From: Lachnospiraceae bacterium GAM79
Lineage (GTDB): Bacteria; Bacillota; Clostridia; Lachnospirales; Lachnospiraceae
NCBI GenBank assembly: GCA_003584705.1
Contig: AP018536.1
Location: 248,001 to 312,000 of the forward strand
Reading direction: 5' to 3'
DNA length: 64,000 nt
Notes under the pieces: generated by a model
Told to the model about the DNA's origin: nothing
The model's database searches: none
The model's input: the letters and a program-made list of their open reading frames with translations, nothing else
Program-made: the position numbers and the translations under genes
Part shown: in pieces, positions 43,669 to 52,549 of the stretch
How the letters are laid out: each line of letters starts with the position of its first letter
How positions within the stretch are numbered: the first letter of the stretch is position 1

Positions 43669-44649
43669 ATCAACAGTTTTATTTCATGGGTTGGCGGAAA
43701 GAAAGCACTCCGCAGCCTGATTTACACAATGTTTCCGGCAAACTTTGATCGTTACATTGAAGTGTTTGGCGGAGGTGGTTGGGTACTGTTTGGAAAACCA
43801 CCAGATGACCGGTGTATGGAGGTTTATAATGACTATAACTCAAATCTGGCAAACCTGTTTTATTGTGTTAAGAACCGCACGGGGGCATTCCTTAAGGAAC
43901 TCGGATTTCTTCCGTTAAACAGTAGGGATGAATTTACAGTAATCCGTAAATTTATTGAAAAGCAGGAACCGGATACCCGATTTTTAATTGAGGAGTTGGA
44001 ACTTGCAGAGAAGTATTTGCTGCCGCCGGATTATGAGGAAGTGAAAAAAATCCTGCTGGAAAATGCAGAGGTAACTGATGTAAAACGGGCGGCTGCATTT
44101 TTTAAATTGATCCGGTACAGCTATGGAAGTGGTTGTACATCCTATAGTTGCCGTCCGTTTGATGTGCGGAACTGCTTTGACACCATTTGGCAGGCATCTC
44201 GCAGGCTGGCAGATACTGTAATAGAAAATAAAGACTTTGAGGCACTGATTCGGCAGTATGACCGGGATAGTGCCTTTTTTTATTGCGATCCGCCCTATTA
44301 TGAGACGGAAGGTCATTATGCAGTGGTATTCCGAAAAGAGGATCACAAACGGCTCCGAGACACTCTGACAGGGAGCAGGGGGAAGTGGATGGTCAGCTAC
44401 AATGACTGCGATTTCATCCGGGAACTGTATGCAGGATATTTTATTACAGCCGTTACGCGCATCAATAACCTGGCTCAGAGGTATGAGGAAGGTTGTGAGT
44501 TTCCAGAGGTCATTATTACCAATTATGATCCTGGTGAGAGGGAGCGGTTAAAACCAAGACAGCTGGATCTATTTGGAATGTGGGGAGATGGAGAAACGGA
44601 TCATTACGAAATCCGGGAAGAAATCTGTCCGGAAAGAGAGGTGCTATGA
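43669..44649 (+). CDS. D12-class DNA adenine-N6 methyltransferase with ATC in place of the start codon
   Basis: Catalytic DPPY in FYCDPPYYETEGHY, SAM motif EVFGGGGWVLF, and ISWVGGKKALR at the N-terminus make a full D12 (Dam-like) methylase that would methylate adenine in DNA. The frame carrying the N-terminal VGGKK motif has no ATG, GTG or TTG after its last stop. AGGAGG lies 8 nt before ATC (43669), where homologues I recall read M-NSFISW. The first ATG in frame is 43729, after the GGKK motif. Translation may be weak from ATC or give a shortened protein. Probably protects the element from restriction. Confidence 0.75.
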   Translation: MNSFISWVGGKKALRSLIYTMFPANFDRYIEVFGGGGWVLFGKPPDDRCMEVYNDYNSNLANLFYCVKNRTGAFLKELGFLPLNSRDEFTVIRKFIEKQEPDTRFLIEELELAEKYLLPPDYEEVKKILLENAEVTDVKRAAAFFKLIRYSYGSGCTSYSCRPFDVRNCFDTIWQASRRLADTVIENKDFEALIRQYDRDSAFFYCDPPYYETEGHYAVVFRKEDHKRLRDTLTGSRGKWMVSYNDCDFIRELYAGYFITAVTRINNLAQRYEEGCEFPEVIITNYDPGERERLKPRQLDLFGMWGDGETDHYEIREEICPEREVL

Positions 44650-44906
44650 GAACAGAAAACAAGAGAAAAACAATGGTGCAAAAAAAGGAAAACGGTGTCC
44701 TTTCTGTGCCTAGTGAACTGTTACTGACGGCTGGGATTCCGCTTGATTGTGATTTGATGATAGAAACAGTCCCCGGAGTGATTCTGATTGGTATTGAGGC
44801 TCCGGTACAGACGGTTTGCAAACCCTATCTGAAGGTGTTCGATGAGCTGGGGATTGAACCCAATGAAGTGGAGGCATTGATGGGAAAGGAGAAAAGGACC
44901 AGATGA
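44646..44906 (+). CDS. AbrB-like protein, first of a pair
   Basis: 86 aa, ATGA overlap with the methylase stop. VLSVPSELLLTAGIPLDCDL has the swapped-hairpin flavour of AbrB/MazE-type DNA-binding domains, weaker than in the next gene; the rest (PYLKVFDELGIEPNEVEALM) is helical. Probably a small DNA-binding regulator of the element. Confidence 0.6.
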   Translation: MRTENKRKTMVQKKENGVLSVPSELLLTAGIPLDCDLMIETVPGVILIGIEAPVQTVCKPYLKVFDELGIEPNEVEALMGKEKRTR

Positions 44907-45181
44907 GTAAACCGATGTATCGTTTAGTGGATGGAAAGGGACGTGTCTTGATTCCAAAATCTATGAGGGAAGCGGCAAAGCTGGAGTATGGGGATATTGT
45001 TTGTCTGGGAATGGCGGGTGGAAAAATTACAGTCCGGAAGGTAGAGGTTATCGAGGTGGGAGATCAGTCTCCGGAGGCAGTGGAGGCATATGTCCGTACT
45101 GCATTTCAGTTTATGCCAGATAGTCTCCGACTGGATCTGATCGGAGAACTGAGTAGACTGCTGCAGAAAAAGGAGGGGTAA
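44903..45181 (+). CDS. AbrB/SpoVT-type transcriptional regulator
   Basis: 92 aa, ATGA overlap with the preceding gene. LVDGKGRVLIPKSMREAAKL and YGDIVCLGMAGGKITVRK are a textbook AbrB domain (residues 7-50), followed by a helical tail. Predicted transition-state-type DNA-binding regulator; no toxin gene is adjacent, so an antitoxin role is unlikely. Confidence 0.85.
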   Translation: MSKPMYRLVDGKGRVLIPKSMREAAKLEYGDIVCLGMAGGKITVRKVEVIEVGDQSPEAVEAYVRTAFQFMPDSLRLDLIGELSRLLQKKEG

Positions 45182-45185
45182 GATC

Positions 45186-45746
45186 ATGCAGGAATTCACA
45201 GAAAAGGATTGTATGCAGACAGAAAAGGAGATATCTATCCAGAACCGGGTGGTGGTTCTTCCCTCAAAGGTATTACCAGAGCATTACACGGGGCAGCTTT
45301 TTTTCTGTACGAATATCCAGAAAACAGAAAATCCCAGACATTCCATTGCCCATTTGGTTTCTTTATCTACTGGGGAGGCATGGCACTGCTGGAACAGGGA
45401 TGTGGTTGGTGTGCTGCTACCAGAACTGTTGGGGGAAAAGGAACGGCTCCAGCTCTCCCAGATCCGTCCATTTGGGGCGCTGGATTTACATGGACATTCC
45501 CCAGAATATTCTGGATACAGTTTTCTGCCGGATGGACGCTATGCGTCAGGGGTATGGCTGGCAAATCCAGAGGAAGTATGGAGCTATGTAATGATGCAGA
45601 AGGACTACCAGTATCGGATTTTGATCTGCGACAGGGATGATTTTGCCGTACTGGAAATGTTAGAGGGAAGGATGATCTTTCCTGATGTGCAGAGTCTGGA
45701 ACAGTTTCAACAGGCACAGAAGGACGGGGGGATGGAGATGATTTAG
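45186..45746 (+). CDS. Unknown element-encoded protein
   Basis: 186 aa, AAAAGGAGGGG before the ATG, 4 bp after the AbrB gene. Soluble, mixed; contains NRVVVLPSKVLPEHYTGQLF, SIAHLVSLSTGEAWHCWNRD and HSPEYSGYSFLPDGRYASG. No family recognised. Probably part of the same accessory operon. Confidence 0.6.
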   Translation: MQEFTEKDCMQTEKEISIQNRVVVLPSKVLPEHYTGQLFFCTNIQKTENPRHSIAHLVSLSTGEAWHCWNRDVVGVLLPELLGEKERLQLSQIRPFGALDLHGHSPEYSGYSFLPDGRYASGVWLANPEEVWSYVMMQKDYQYRILICDRDDFAVLEMLEGRMIFPDVQSLEQFQQAQKDGGMEMI

Positions 45747-45762
45747 AAATGAGGGAAGGGAA

Positions 45763-46323
45763 ATGAAGCAGATTCAGATTGAAAATGGAGTGATCCGGTA
45801 TTATGGGAACCGGGTAGGTCGTGTGACGGAAGGATGTGCAGTAGTGGATCCCATGTTTCAGAATGAAGCATTAGAAAGCTTCCTGCGTAAGCAGAGGAAT
45901 ATCCAAAAAATTCAGTGGCAGGACGGGATCTACGACCGGTTGGCAAATAGTCAGGAAGATATGGAATCGGCAAAGGGGTTAAAAGATGTACGCATCTGGC
46001 AACTGAGAGGAGATGTGGATGTGCATATGAAGTTCCTTGCACTTTCCCAGATGGAGCAGCAATATGGCTCCCCCAAGCCGGATTTTTATATCAAAGTCTA
46101 TGAAGGGGCATCTGACACCAATGACCTGGAAGAACTCTATGATAAATTCCGGTATCATCCGCCGTCCGGTTATACAGGTCATGGGCTATCCATTAGTGAT
46201 GTGCTGGAACTCTATGATGAAACAGGGAGTTCCTTTTTTTATGTGGATCGCTATGACTTTAAGAGAATTGATTTTACAGAGTCGCAACCGGCGGAGGAAT
46301 TCATACACACCATGCAGTTTTAG
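45763..46323 (+). CDS. YodL-like domain protein
   Basis: 186 aa. The C-terminal YTGHGLSISDVLELYDE, then FFYVDRYDFKRIDF, matches the YodL-type domain common on mobile elements of Clostridia (G-x-SLS-x-SDVV...yyVD-x-x-GF). The N-terminal part (IQIENGVIRYYGNRVGRV) is unrecognised. Function unknown; such domains are often fused to antirestriction-like proteins. Followed by a hairpin. Confidence 0.65.
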   Translation: MKQIQIENGVIRYYGNRVGRVTEGCAVVDPMFQNEALESFLRKQRNIQKIQWQDGIYDRLANSQEDMESAKGLKDVRIWQLRGDVDVHMKFLALSQMEQQYGSPKPDFYIKVYEGASDTNDLEELYDKFRYHPPSGYTGHGLSISDVLELYDETGSSFFYVDRYDFKRIDFTESQPAEEFIHTMQF

Positions 46324-46348
46324 CAGGCAGTTTTGGCTGCCTGTTTGA
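46324..46348 (+). terminator. Short hairpin after the YodL-like gene
   Basis: CAGGCAG and CTGCCTG form a 7-bp stem with a 6-nt loop and TTTGACT behind it. The poor T run makes it a weak or partial terminator. Confidence 0.5.
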
Positions 46349-46410
46349 CTGAAATAGATCCAGAAAGGAACGGTTTATGAGCAGAAAAAAACAAAGGAGG
46401 AAGAATCAGT

Positions 46411-46737
46411 ATGCCAGATTTAGACGTTCGGATTACATCTATGTATCCACCAGGAGTACAGGGCGGGATCAGAGCCTATGCATCCGCCACAATCGCCGGG
46501 TGTTTTGCCGTCCGGGGAATCAAAATCGTCGAGGGAGGTAAGGATGGGCTTTTTATGTCTATGCCCAGTCGGAAAACACAGGATGGATACAAGGATATCT
46601 GTTTTCCTGTGACGGAGGAATTCCGCAACGAGCTGAAACAAGCGGTATTGGGAGCGTATGGAGAGGCACTGTCCATGGCACAGGCATCTACCTTACAGAC
46701 AGCACCCCCTCAAAATCCAGGGCAGAACATGGTCTGA
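46411..46737 (+). CDS. SpoVG-family protein
   Basis: 108 aa, AAAGGAGGAAG before the ATG. LDVRITSMYPPGVQGGIRAY, then VRGIKIVEGGKDGLFMSMPS and KDICFPVTEEFRNELKQAVL, are the SpoVG pattern throughout. SpoVG proteins are small site-selective nucleic-acid-binding regulators. On mobile elements a second copy may redirect host regulation. Short Gln/Pro-rich tail. Confidence 0.88.
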   Translation: MPDLDVRITSMYPPGVQGGIRAYASATIAGCFAVRGIKIVEGGKDGLFMSMPSRKTQDGYKDICFPVTEEFRNELKQAVLGAYGEALSMAQASTLQTAPPQNPGQNMV

Positions 46738-46785
46738 TTTAAGGGGTACAGAGAACAAAAACAGAAAATCAATGGAGGAGATCAA

Positions 46786-47025
46786 ATGAAGAATATTAAA
46801 AGACAGCTGGTAAATTATCGAAATGCAATGGTTATGCATATGTGGAACGTAAAAAACAAGCTTCAGGATACATCTGGTGAGGGATATGTGGACACAGCCA
46901 TTAAGATCCTGATCGCAGTTGTGCTGGGAGCACTGCTTCTGGCAGGTCTTTATGCACTGTTTAATGATACCGTACTTCCTACACTGGTACGCAGGGTGCA
47001 GGAAATGTTTGATTATAGCGGTTGA
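46786..47025 (+). CDS. Candidate Flp-like prepilin (DUF6133 type), element tad module
   Basis: 79 aa, TGGAGGAG before the ATG. A basic leader of 31 residues ends in SG, followed by EGYVDTAIKILIAVVLGALL: a G|E-x-x-x-D arrangement like the class III prepilin site (acidic residue at +5) and one membrane helix, then a short tail. Its place directly before a prepilin peptidase gene supports the call. The same GEGYVD motif recurs in the 55441 gene. Confidence 0.65.
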   Translation: MKNIKRQLVNYRNAMVMHMWNVKNKLQDTSGEGYVDTAIKILIAVVLGALLLAGLYALFNDTVLPTLVRRVQEMFDYSG

Positions 47026-47026
47026 T

Positions 47027-47485
47027 ATGGAGATCAGGATATCGCTGCTTCAGGCAGTACAGGCAGTGTTTTTTTTCTCGCTGCTTATTGCGGTTTCTGC
47101 CTGGGATCTTCGGTACCGGATTATTCCGGACCGATTCCAGGCAGGGATTGCCCTGCTTTCCTTTCTGAACTTTGCACCCAGACAGCTGTTTGGAGCTTTA
47201 GGGGCAGTGCCATACCTCATAGTTGCATTATTTTGCAAGAGGGAAGGTGGAATTGGCGGCGGTGATATCAAGCTGGCAGGAGCAACCGGCTTGGTACTGG
47301 GACTTCCTGCAAGCCTGACTGCTTCCTGTTTAGGACTGACAGGATTTGTGATGTATGGTTGTATGGTCTGCCTGTGGAATCGGTTCAAGGGAAAACGAGA
47401 TAAAGAAGCATTTCCTGTGGGACCGTTTCTGGCAGGAGGAGCGGCAGCCGTTTATTGTATGAGATTAGGAGGATGGATGATATGA
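47027..47485 (+). CDS. A24 prepilin peptidase of the element tad module
   Basis: 152 aa, starting 1 bp after the pilin stop. AWDLRYRIIPDRFQAG (first Asp about residue 22) and GGIGGGDIKLAGATG (second Asp about 79) hold the two catalytic aspartates of TadV/CpaA peptidases. Four to five membrane helices. Expected to cut the GEGYVD-type leaders encoded on the element. Overlaps the following small gene by 4 bp. Confidence 0.88.
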   Translation: MEIRISLLQAVQAVFFFSLLIAVSAWDLRYRIIPDRFQAGIALLSFLNFAPRQLFGALGAVPYLIVALFCKREGGIGGGDIKLAGATGLVLGLPASLTASCLGLTGFVMYGCMVCLWNRFKGKRDKEAFPVGPFLAGGAAAVYCMRLGGWMI

Positions 47486-47565
47486 AGAAGAAATTATGGA
47501 TCATGGTTTGTGTTGCAGTGCCGCTTACAATGATTGCGGCCATCATATACCACAACAGAAAATAG
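47482..47565 (+). CDS. 27-aa single-pass membrane peptide
   Basis: Begins in the ATGA overlap of the peptidase stop and encodes MKKKLWIMVCVAVPLTMIAA plus a short basic end. One membrane helix, no signal-cleavage site. Translational coupling argues it is expressed, probably as a small pilus-machine accessory. Confidence 0.5.
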   Translation: MKKKLWIMVCVAVPLTMIAAIIYHNRK

Positions 47566-47634
47566 GTAGACAGCAGTCAGTGGAACACTGGTTAAAAAGG
47601 AACCAAAATAAGGAAAAGAGTTGGAGGAGATGAA

Positions 47635-48495
47635 ATGCGATTTTTGAAAAACAGGACTGTACTTGGTGTGCTTTGCATCGTGCTGTCTTTAATCATCTGC
47701 TTTGCAGTTACACCATTGTTTAATAAGGCTATGAGTGAAAAGACGGAAATTGTACGTGTAGTAAAACCAATTTCAGTGGGAGAAGAAATTACTTCTGACA
47801 TGGTAAAGACCATAGAGGTTGGTAGTTATAACCTGCCAGATGATGTAGTAAAACATTCGGATACTGTGGTTGGGGCATTTGCATCTGCAGATTTGGCGCC
47901 AGGAGATTACATCCTGACATCCAAGATTGCAGAAGAGCCGGAGGCAGAAAATGCCTATCTCTATCATCTGACAGGAGAAAAGCAGGCAATCTCTGTTACG
48001 GTTAAGGCATTTGCCAATGGATTGTCCGGAAAGCTAAAGAGCGGCGATATTGTGTCAGTTATAGCTCCAGATTATAGAAAGCAGGGAAAAACGGTAATTC
48101 CTGCGGAGCTTCAGTATGTGGAGGTCATTGCTGTGACTGCAAACAGCGGATATGACGCAAATACGGGAGAAGAACTGGAAGATGGAGCGGATCGTGAGCT
48201 GCCTGGAACCGTTACCTTGCTGGTAACGCCAGAGCAGTCAATGATTCTGGCAGAGCTGGAGGCAGATGGAAAACTGCATTTGTCTTTGGTGTATCGTGGG
48301 GATGAAAAGAGTGCAGGGCAGTTTTTGGAAGCGCAAAACCAGATATTAACGGAACTGTATCCTCCAGAAGATATGGAAGGAGAAGCGGAAGAAAACGAGG
48401 CGCCGGATCACTCTGATAAGGAGCCAGAGGAAACCAAAGCAGAGGAGCAGGAGGAGTCCGAACAGGGCGAAACAGAGGAAAGCGAGGTGGAGTAA
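47635..48495 (+). CDS. CpaB/RcpC-like pilus protein with SAF domain
   Basis: 286 aa, TTGGAGGAG before the ATG. An N-terminal membrane anchor (residues 9-28) is followed by an SAF domain (VVKPISVGEEITSDMVKTIE, then ASADLAPGDYILTSKI) and a CpaB beta domain (SVTVKAFANGLSGKLKSGDI). Ends in an acidic disordered tail of about 45 residues. Chaperones or guides pilus assembly outside the membrane. The chromosomal tad operon visible here lacks this gene. Confidence 0.88.
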   Translation: MRFLKNRTVLGVLCIVLSLIICFAVTPLFNKAMSEKTEIVRVVKPISVGEEITSDMVKTIEVGSYNLPDDVVKHSDTVVGAFASADLAPGDYILTSKIAEEPEAENAYLYHLTGEKQAISVTVKAFANGLSGKLKSGDIVSVIAPDYRKQGKTVIPAELQYVEVIAVTANSGYDANTGEELEDGADRELPGTVTLLVTPEQSMILAELEADGKLHLSLVYRGDEKSAGQFLEAQNQILTELYPPEDMEGEAEENEAPDHSDKEPEETKAEEQEESEQGETEESEVE

Positions 48496-48498
48496 GCC

Positions 48499-49311
48499 TT
48501 GAATTTTCTGAAAAACAGTATTTTCAGCAGGGGAGCCGGGGACAGCTCTCCTGACTGGGAACCGGAAAATGAGAATCAAATGCTGGCAGTCTGGGGAAGT
48601 CCTGGATCTGGTAAAACCACGACAGCAGTGAAGCTGGCGGCGCGTCTTGCCATGCAGAAGAAGGATGTGGCTCTCCTTCTGTGTGATATGAATACACCGA
48701 TGCTTCCCTGTATCTGTCCTCCTGGAGACCTGGAAGAGGAGCATTCTCTGGGGAGTGTTCTGGCAGCAACCCATGTGTCGGAATCGTTGGTACGCCATAA
48801 CTGTATTACTCATAAAAAAATACGCCATCTAACGATCCTTGGAATGAGGAAGGGGGAAAATGAATACACATATCCACCTTACGAGCGGACACAGGCAGAG
48901 GAATTACTGCAGTGTTTGAGAAAGATCGCTCCCTATATCATCGTTGATTGTGGAAGCTGTATTGCCAATGACATTCTTTCGGCCATTGCCTTGATGGAGG
49001 CGGATGCAGTGCTGCGGCTGGTAAACTGTGATCTGAAATCCATCAGTTATCTTTCCAGTCAGCTTCCGCTTCTTAAGGACAGTCAGTGGGATGCAGAAAA
49101 GCAGTATAAAGTGGCCAGCAATGTATATCCCAATGAGGCCAGCGAACACATTGAACGGGTGCTCGGCAATGTGGCATTCCAGATCCCTCATTCCGAGGAA
49201 GTAAAGGCACAGGTTCTGGAAGGAAACCTTCTGAAAGAACTGGTGCTAAAGGACAGTAAGGGGTTTAGAAAAAACATGGAAGCAATCACAAAGGAGGTGT
49301 TCGGATGTTAG
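48499..49311 (+). CDS. TadZ/CpaE-like ParA-type ATPase of the element
   Basis: 270 aa from a TTG with GGTGGAG upstream. Intact P-loop GSPGSGKTTTAVKL (about residues 33-46), Walker A' VALLLCDMN and Walker B YIIVDCGSC. Unlike the chromosomal TadZ-like protein it has kept its nucleotide site and lacks a receiver-like domain. Positions the pilus machine. The tadA exon 1 begins 7 bp inside its end. Confidence 0.82.
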   Translation: MNFLKNSIFSRGAGDSSPDWEPENENQMLAVWGSPGSGKTTTAVKLAARLAMQKKDVALLLCDMNTPMLPCICPPGDLEEEHSLGSVLAATHVSESLVRHNCITHKKIRHLTILGMRKGENEYTYPPYERTQAEELLQCLRKIAPYIIVDCGSCIANDILSAIALMEADAVLRLVNCDLKSISYLSSQLPLLKDSQWDAEKQYKVASNVYPNEASEHIERVLGNVAFQIPHSEEVKAQVLEGNLLKELVLKDSKGFRKNMEAITKEVFGC

Positions 49312-49881
49312 GGGAAAGACGCAGCAAAGCCGCGTTTTCTGCGGGTTTTCCCGAAGCTGTTCGGGAAGAAACACGACAGGATTCTGGACATCTTACGGAG
49401 GAGATCATGGAAACGGAGGCTTCTTTGGATGGCTTGGATGGAGGGGAGGGGATAGAAGAAAACTTCCAAAATGATAGCCTGTCGGAACAGGCTTGTGAAG
49501 GACAGATGCATGGAAAGGAGGATATCTGGTCAGAAGAGGAGGACATAGAGGCTCCTTTGTGTACTCAAAAAACGGGAGGTCGTTCTCTCCGTACCCATGA
49601 CCTGTTTTTTGCATCGGAGGATGAAGGGCGTGACTTTCAGTCCGTGCTGCAGGAGATACAGGCGTATCTTTCCAAAGAATACAGTAATCTGGTAACCGGA
49701 GATGGAAACGAAGAAATAAAAGCACAGATCCGCCGATTTGCCGGGAAGTATATTCAGGATAACCGTATACAAGTACCGGGAAAAACCACGGATGAGCTGA
49801 TTGATGCGATTTATTCAGAAATGGCAGAGTTCGGTTTTCTCACAAAGTACATCTACGGGGAAGGAATCGAGGAGATCGATG
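49305..49881 (+). CDS. tadA: TadA/CpaF ATPase, exon 1 (split by group II intron)
   Basis: Codons 1-192 and the first base of codon 193. AAAGGAGGTG precedes the ATG. An acidic linker of about 100 residues leads into the CpaF N-terminal helices (LIDAIYSEMAEFGFLTKYIY) ending GIEEID. Unspliced, the frame runs 5 codons into the intron and stops. Joined to 52550-53622 the gene encodes 549 aa. Confidence 0.88.
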
Positions 49882-52549
49882 GTGCGACACGTTCCTAGCT
49901 GAAAAGGTTAGGCACTAAACGTAAGAATGTAACAAAGTTCGGTTTAGGAGAACTGATAATCCGATAGGTGGAATGATAGGGGAACGCCTTGAAACGCCTG
50001 CCTAAAACTGCGAATGGCATGATTGTGATTAAGCACAAGATTGTCATAAAGCTCGCTGAAGTCGCCTGTATGCACTTGCTAAGGTCAAAAAGGATACAGC
50101 AAAACCAAGCCAGAGGTGGCTGGGAGTGATAGGGCGGGGTCTATAAAATACCTATGGTTAGAATTCTACTGTAAAAAGGCAGTAGACGGCGAACCTTTGA
50201 GTGTACGGGTCTAAATCTCTAAACAGTCTAACGGCTGTGCTTGCAGAATGCAAGGTCTGTGAGGATTAGTAAAACTTGTTGATATGAAACTCCTTACACC
50301 GTTACAGGCGGTGTCAAAGCAGACAGGCTTAAAGAAGGAACCTAAGGGTATATATGTAAAGATAGGATTATCGGAACGTGGTAAGTCAGCAACGTGGAGG
50401 GCTTAATCCCTATGAAGCGTTAGCAGGGAAAACATTTTGTATAACCTGCTTTTATGTTGATGAAAGTAGTGGCACAGTACCGATGAAGCCGTGATAATAA
50501 GCGGTGGAGGGATAGCCACAAGTCAGTATTTACAGTAAAACACAACTTACAAACAGTTATGAAACTGCATAAGGTTCGAGTATGACTAAGAGAGGCAGGA
50601 TTTCCGCAATTAAGGAAGTGAAAGCCGACTTATGGCAACTAGAAAATCAAGGAAGAAACAGCGATTGAGAAACAATGAGTATTATGATACTCAGGCGATT
50701 TATGATGAACTGTATTCCAAAGCAAAAGAAAATCGGAGATTTACAAATCTATATGACCTGATTGTAAGCAGAGAAAATATATTGCTTGCATATCGTAACA
50801 TCAAAAAGAATAAAGGCAGTAAGACCAAGGGAGTCAATGCTACTACGATTCTGGATATTGGAAAAGACAATCCGGAGAGGTTAATCTCATATGTGCGAAA
50901 TAGAATGTCAAATTTTCAACCAATGCCAGTTCGTAGGGTAGAAATTCCAAAAGATAATGGGAAAGTACGACCACTGGGGATTCCGACCATGGAAGACCGG
51001 CTGATACAACAATGTATTAAGCAGGTTCTTGAGCCGATTTGTGAAGCCAAATTTTATAAACATAGTTATGGCTTCCGTCCGAATCGGAGCACTCATCATG
51101 CCATTGCCAGAGTGTTGGCACTGACCAACCGGCATAACTTTCAGTATGTAGTAGATATTGATATTAAAGGATTTTTCGATAATGTCAATCATGGGAAACT
51201 CATGAAACAGTTATGGAGCCTGGGGATTCAGGATAAACAATTGTTATGTATTATATCCAAGATGCTAAAGACTGAAATTAAAGGAATAGGGGTTCCACAA
51301 AAAGGGGTCCCGCAAGGCGGAATTCTCAGTCCATTATTATCTAATGTCGTTCTTAATGAGTTAGACTGGTGGATTGCAAGCCAGTGGGAGAACCATAAAA
51401 CCCACCACTCATATAAAAATCCGACAAGAAAATATGAGTTGTTGAGAAGGGGTAATTTAAAAGAAGTATTTATCGTCAGATATGCCGATGATTTTAAGTT
51501 ACTCTGTAAAGATAGAAAAACTGCCGAAAAGATGTTTGCAGCCACAAAACAGTGGCTTGAAGAAAGACTGGGCTTAGAAATCAGCCCGGAAAAGTCCAAG
51601 ATAGTAAATCTAAGAAAACGATATTCTGAATTTTTAGGATTTAAGTTGAAGCTTTGGAAGAAAGGTCAGAAATATGTGGTCAAATCCCACATGACAAAGA
51701 AAAGCAAAGAAAAATGCAAGAAAGAATTAAAACAGAAAATCAAAGTATTACAACATGATGCTATCGGTGCACGGGTACAGCAGTTTAATGCTACTGTACT
51801 GGGGTTGCATGGGTATTATAAGATAGCCAGTCATATCAGTAAAGACTTTGCAGAAATCGCTTTTCATGTCAATAAGAGCCTTTATTGCAGAACGAAATGT
51901 ATACGAAGTAAACGAGGTAATAAAAGCAGGGCATATGAACGCTTTTATGGAAAGTGTAAGGTAAAGCCCCTATTTATACAGCGGGTGGCACTTTATCCAA
52001 TCCATTACGTGCAGACAACTCCACCGGTATGTTTTTCGCAGGATATATGCAATTACACGGTGAACGGCAGGGAGAAAATCCATAAATATCTGCAAAATTT
52101 CAGTTATGATACATTGCAATATATCATGAAGAATCCTGTTCAGAACCAAAGTCTGGAATACAATGATAACCGGATATCACTTTACGTTGGACAACGTGGA
52201 AGGTGTTTTATTACAGGAGAAAAACTGAAAATATCAGATATGGAAGTACATCATAAAACCATGCGTTCGGAGGGAGGCACAGATGCATATAAAAATCTGG
52301 TGTTTGTTACTGGAGCAGTGCATAAGCTGATTCATACAAAAGAAGTAGAAACCATTGAAAAATACCTTGAATTGTTGAAACGAAAATCAATAGACTTCGT
52401 GAAGCTGAATAACTTGAGACGTTTAGTTGGAAATTGTGAGATTAGTGAGAATAAGTAAATATTGATGGAACGCCGTGTGAAATGAAAGTTTCATGCACGG
52501 TGTGGAGTGGGGGAAAATCCGGAGATAACTTCAAAGGATTACCTATCAC
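49882..52549 (+). mobile_element. Group II intron with maturase, inserted in tadA
   Basis: Starts with the canonical GTGCGAC and ends with CTATCAC. About 750 nt of structured RNA precede the maturase ORF. After the ORF comes a domain V-like hairpin (about 52472-52505: GCCGTGTG...GAAAG...CACGGTGT) and domain VI (GGAGATAACTTCAAAGG). Joining 49881 to 52550 turns ATCGATG+TATTAAAT into an open frame reading I-D-V-L-N-A-W-D-D, the CpaF sequence expected there, which fixes both ends exactly. Same strand as the host gene, as splicing needs. Confidence 0.93.
50632..52458 (+). CDS. Group II intron reverse transcriptase/maturase with HNH endonuclease
   Basis: 608 aa. RT blocks include GIPTMEDRLIQQCIKQVLEP, YGFRPNRSTHHAI, DIDIKGFFDNVNH, GVPQGGILSPLLSN and the catalytic YADD at about 284. 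Maturase X domain at about 390-470. A C-terminal HNH nuclease has CFITGEKL, EVHHKTMRSEGG and NLVFVTGAVHKLIH. All domains look intact, so splicing and retrohoming should be possible. AT-rich relative to the element. Confidence 0.95.
   Translation: MATRKSRKKQRLRNNEYYDTQAIYDELYSKAKENRRFTNLYDLIVSRENILLAYRNIKKNKGSKTKGVNATTILDIGKDNPERLISYVRNRMSNFQPMPVRRVEIPKDNGKVRPLGIPTMEDRLIQQCIKQVLEPICEAKFYKHSYGFRPNRSTHHAIARVLALTNRHNFQYVVDIDIKGFFDNVNHGKLMKQLWSLGIQDKQLLCIISKMLKTEIKGIGVPQKGVPQGGILSPLLSNVVLNELDWWIASQWENHKTHHSYKNPTRKYELLRRGNLKEVFIVRYADDFKLLCKDRKTAEKMFAATKQWLEERLGLEISPEKSKIVNLRKRYSEFLGFKLKLWKKGQKYVVKSHMTKKSKEKCKKELKQKIKVLQHDAIGARVQQFNATVLGLHGYYKIASHISKDFAEIAFHVNKSLYCRTKCIRSKRGNKSRAYERFYGKCKVKPLFIQRVALYPIHYVQTTPPVCFSQDICNYTVNGREKIHKYLQNFSYDTLQYIMKNPVQNQSLEYNDNRISLYVGQRGRCFITGEKLKISDMEVHHKTMRSEGGTDAYKNLVFVTGAVHKLIHTKEVETIEKYLELLKRKSIDFVKLNNLRRLVGNCEISENK

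Noticed and set aside
44646-45181. AbrB pair as a toxin-antitoxin locus
   Set aside because: Neither neighbour resembles a PemK/MazF, PIN or other toxin; both proteins of the pair look DNA-binding.
52507-52549. Alternative start of TadA at 52507
   Set aside because: These codons belong to intron domain VI; the spliced frame gives the full CpaF N-terminal domain instead.
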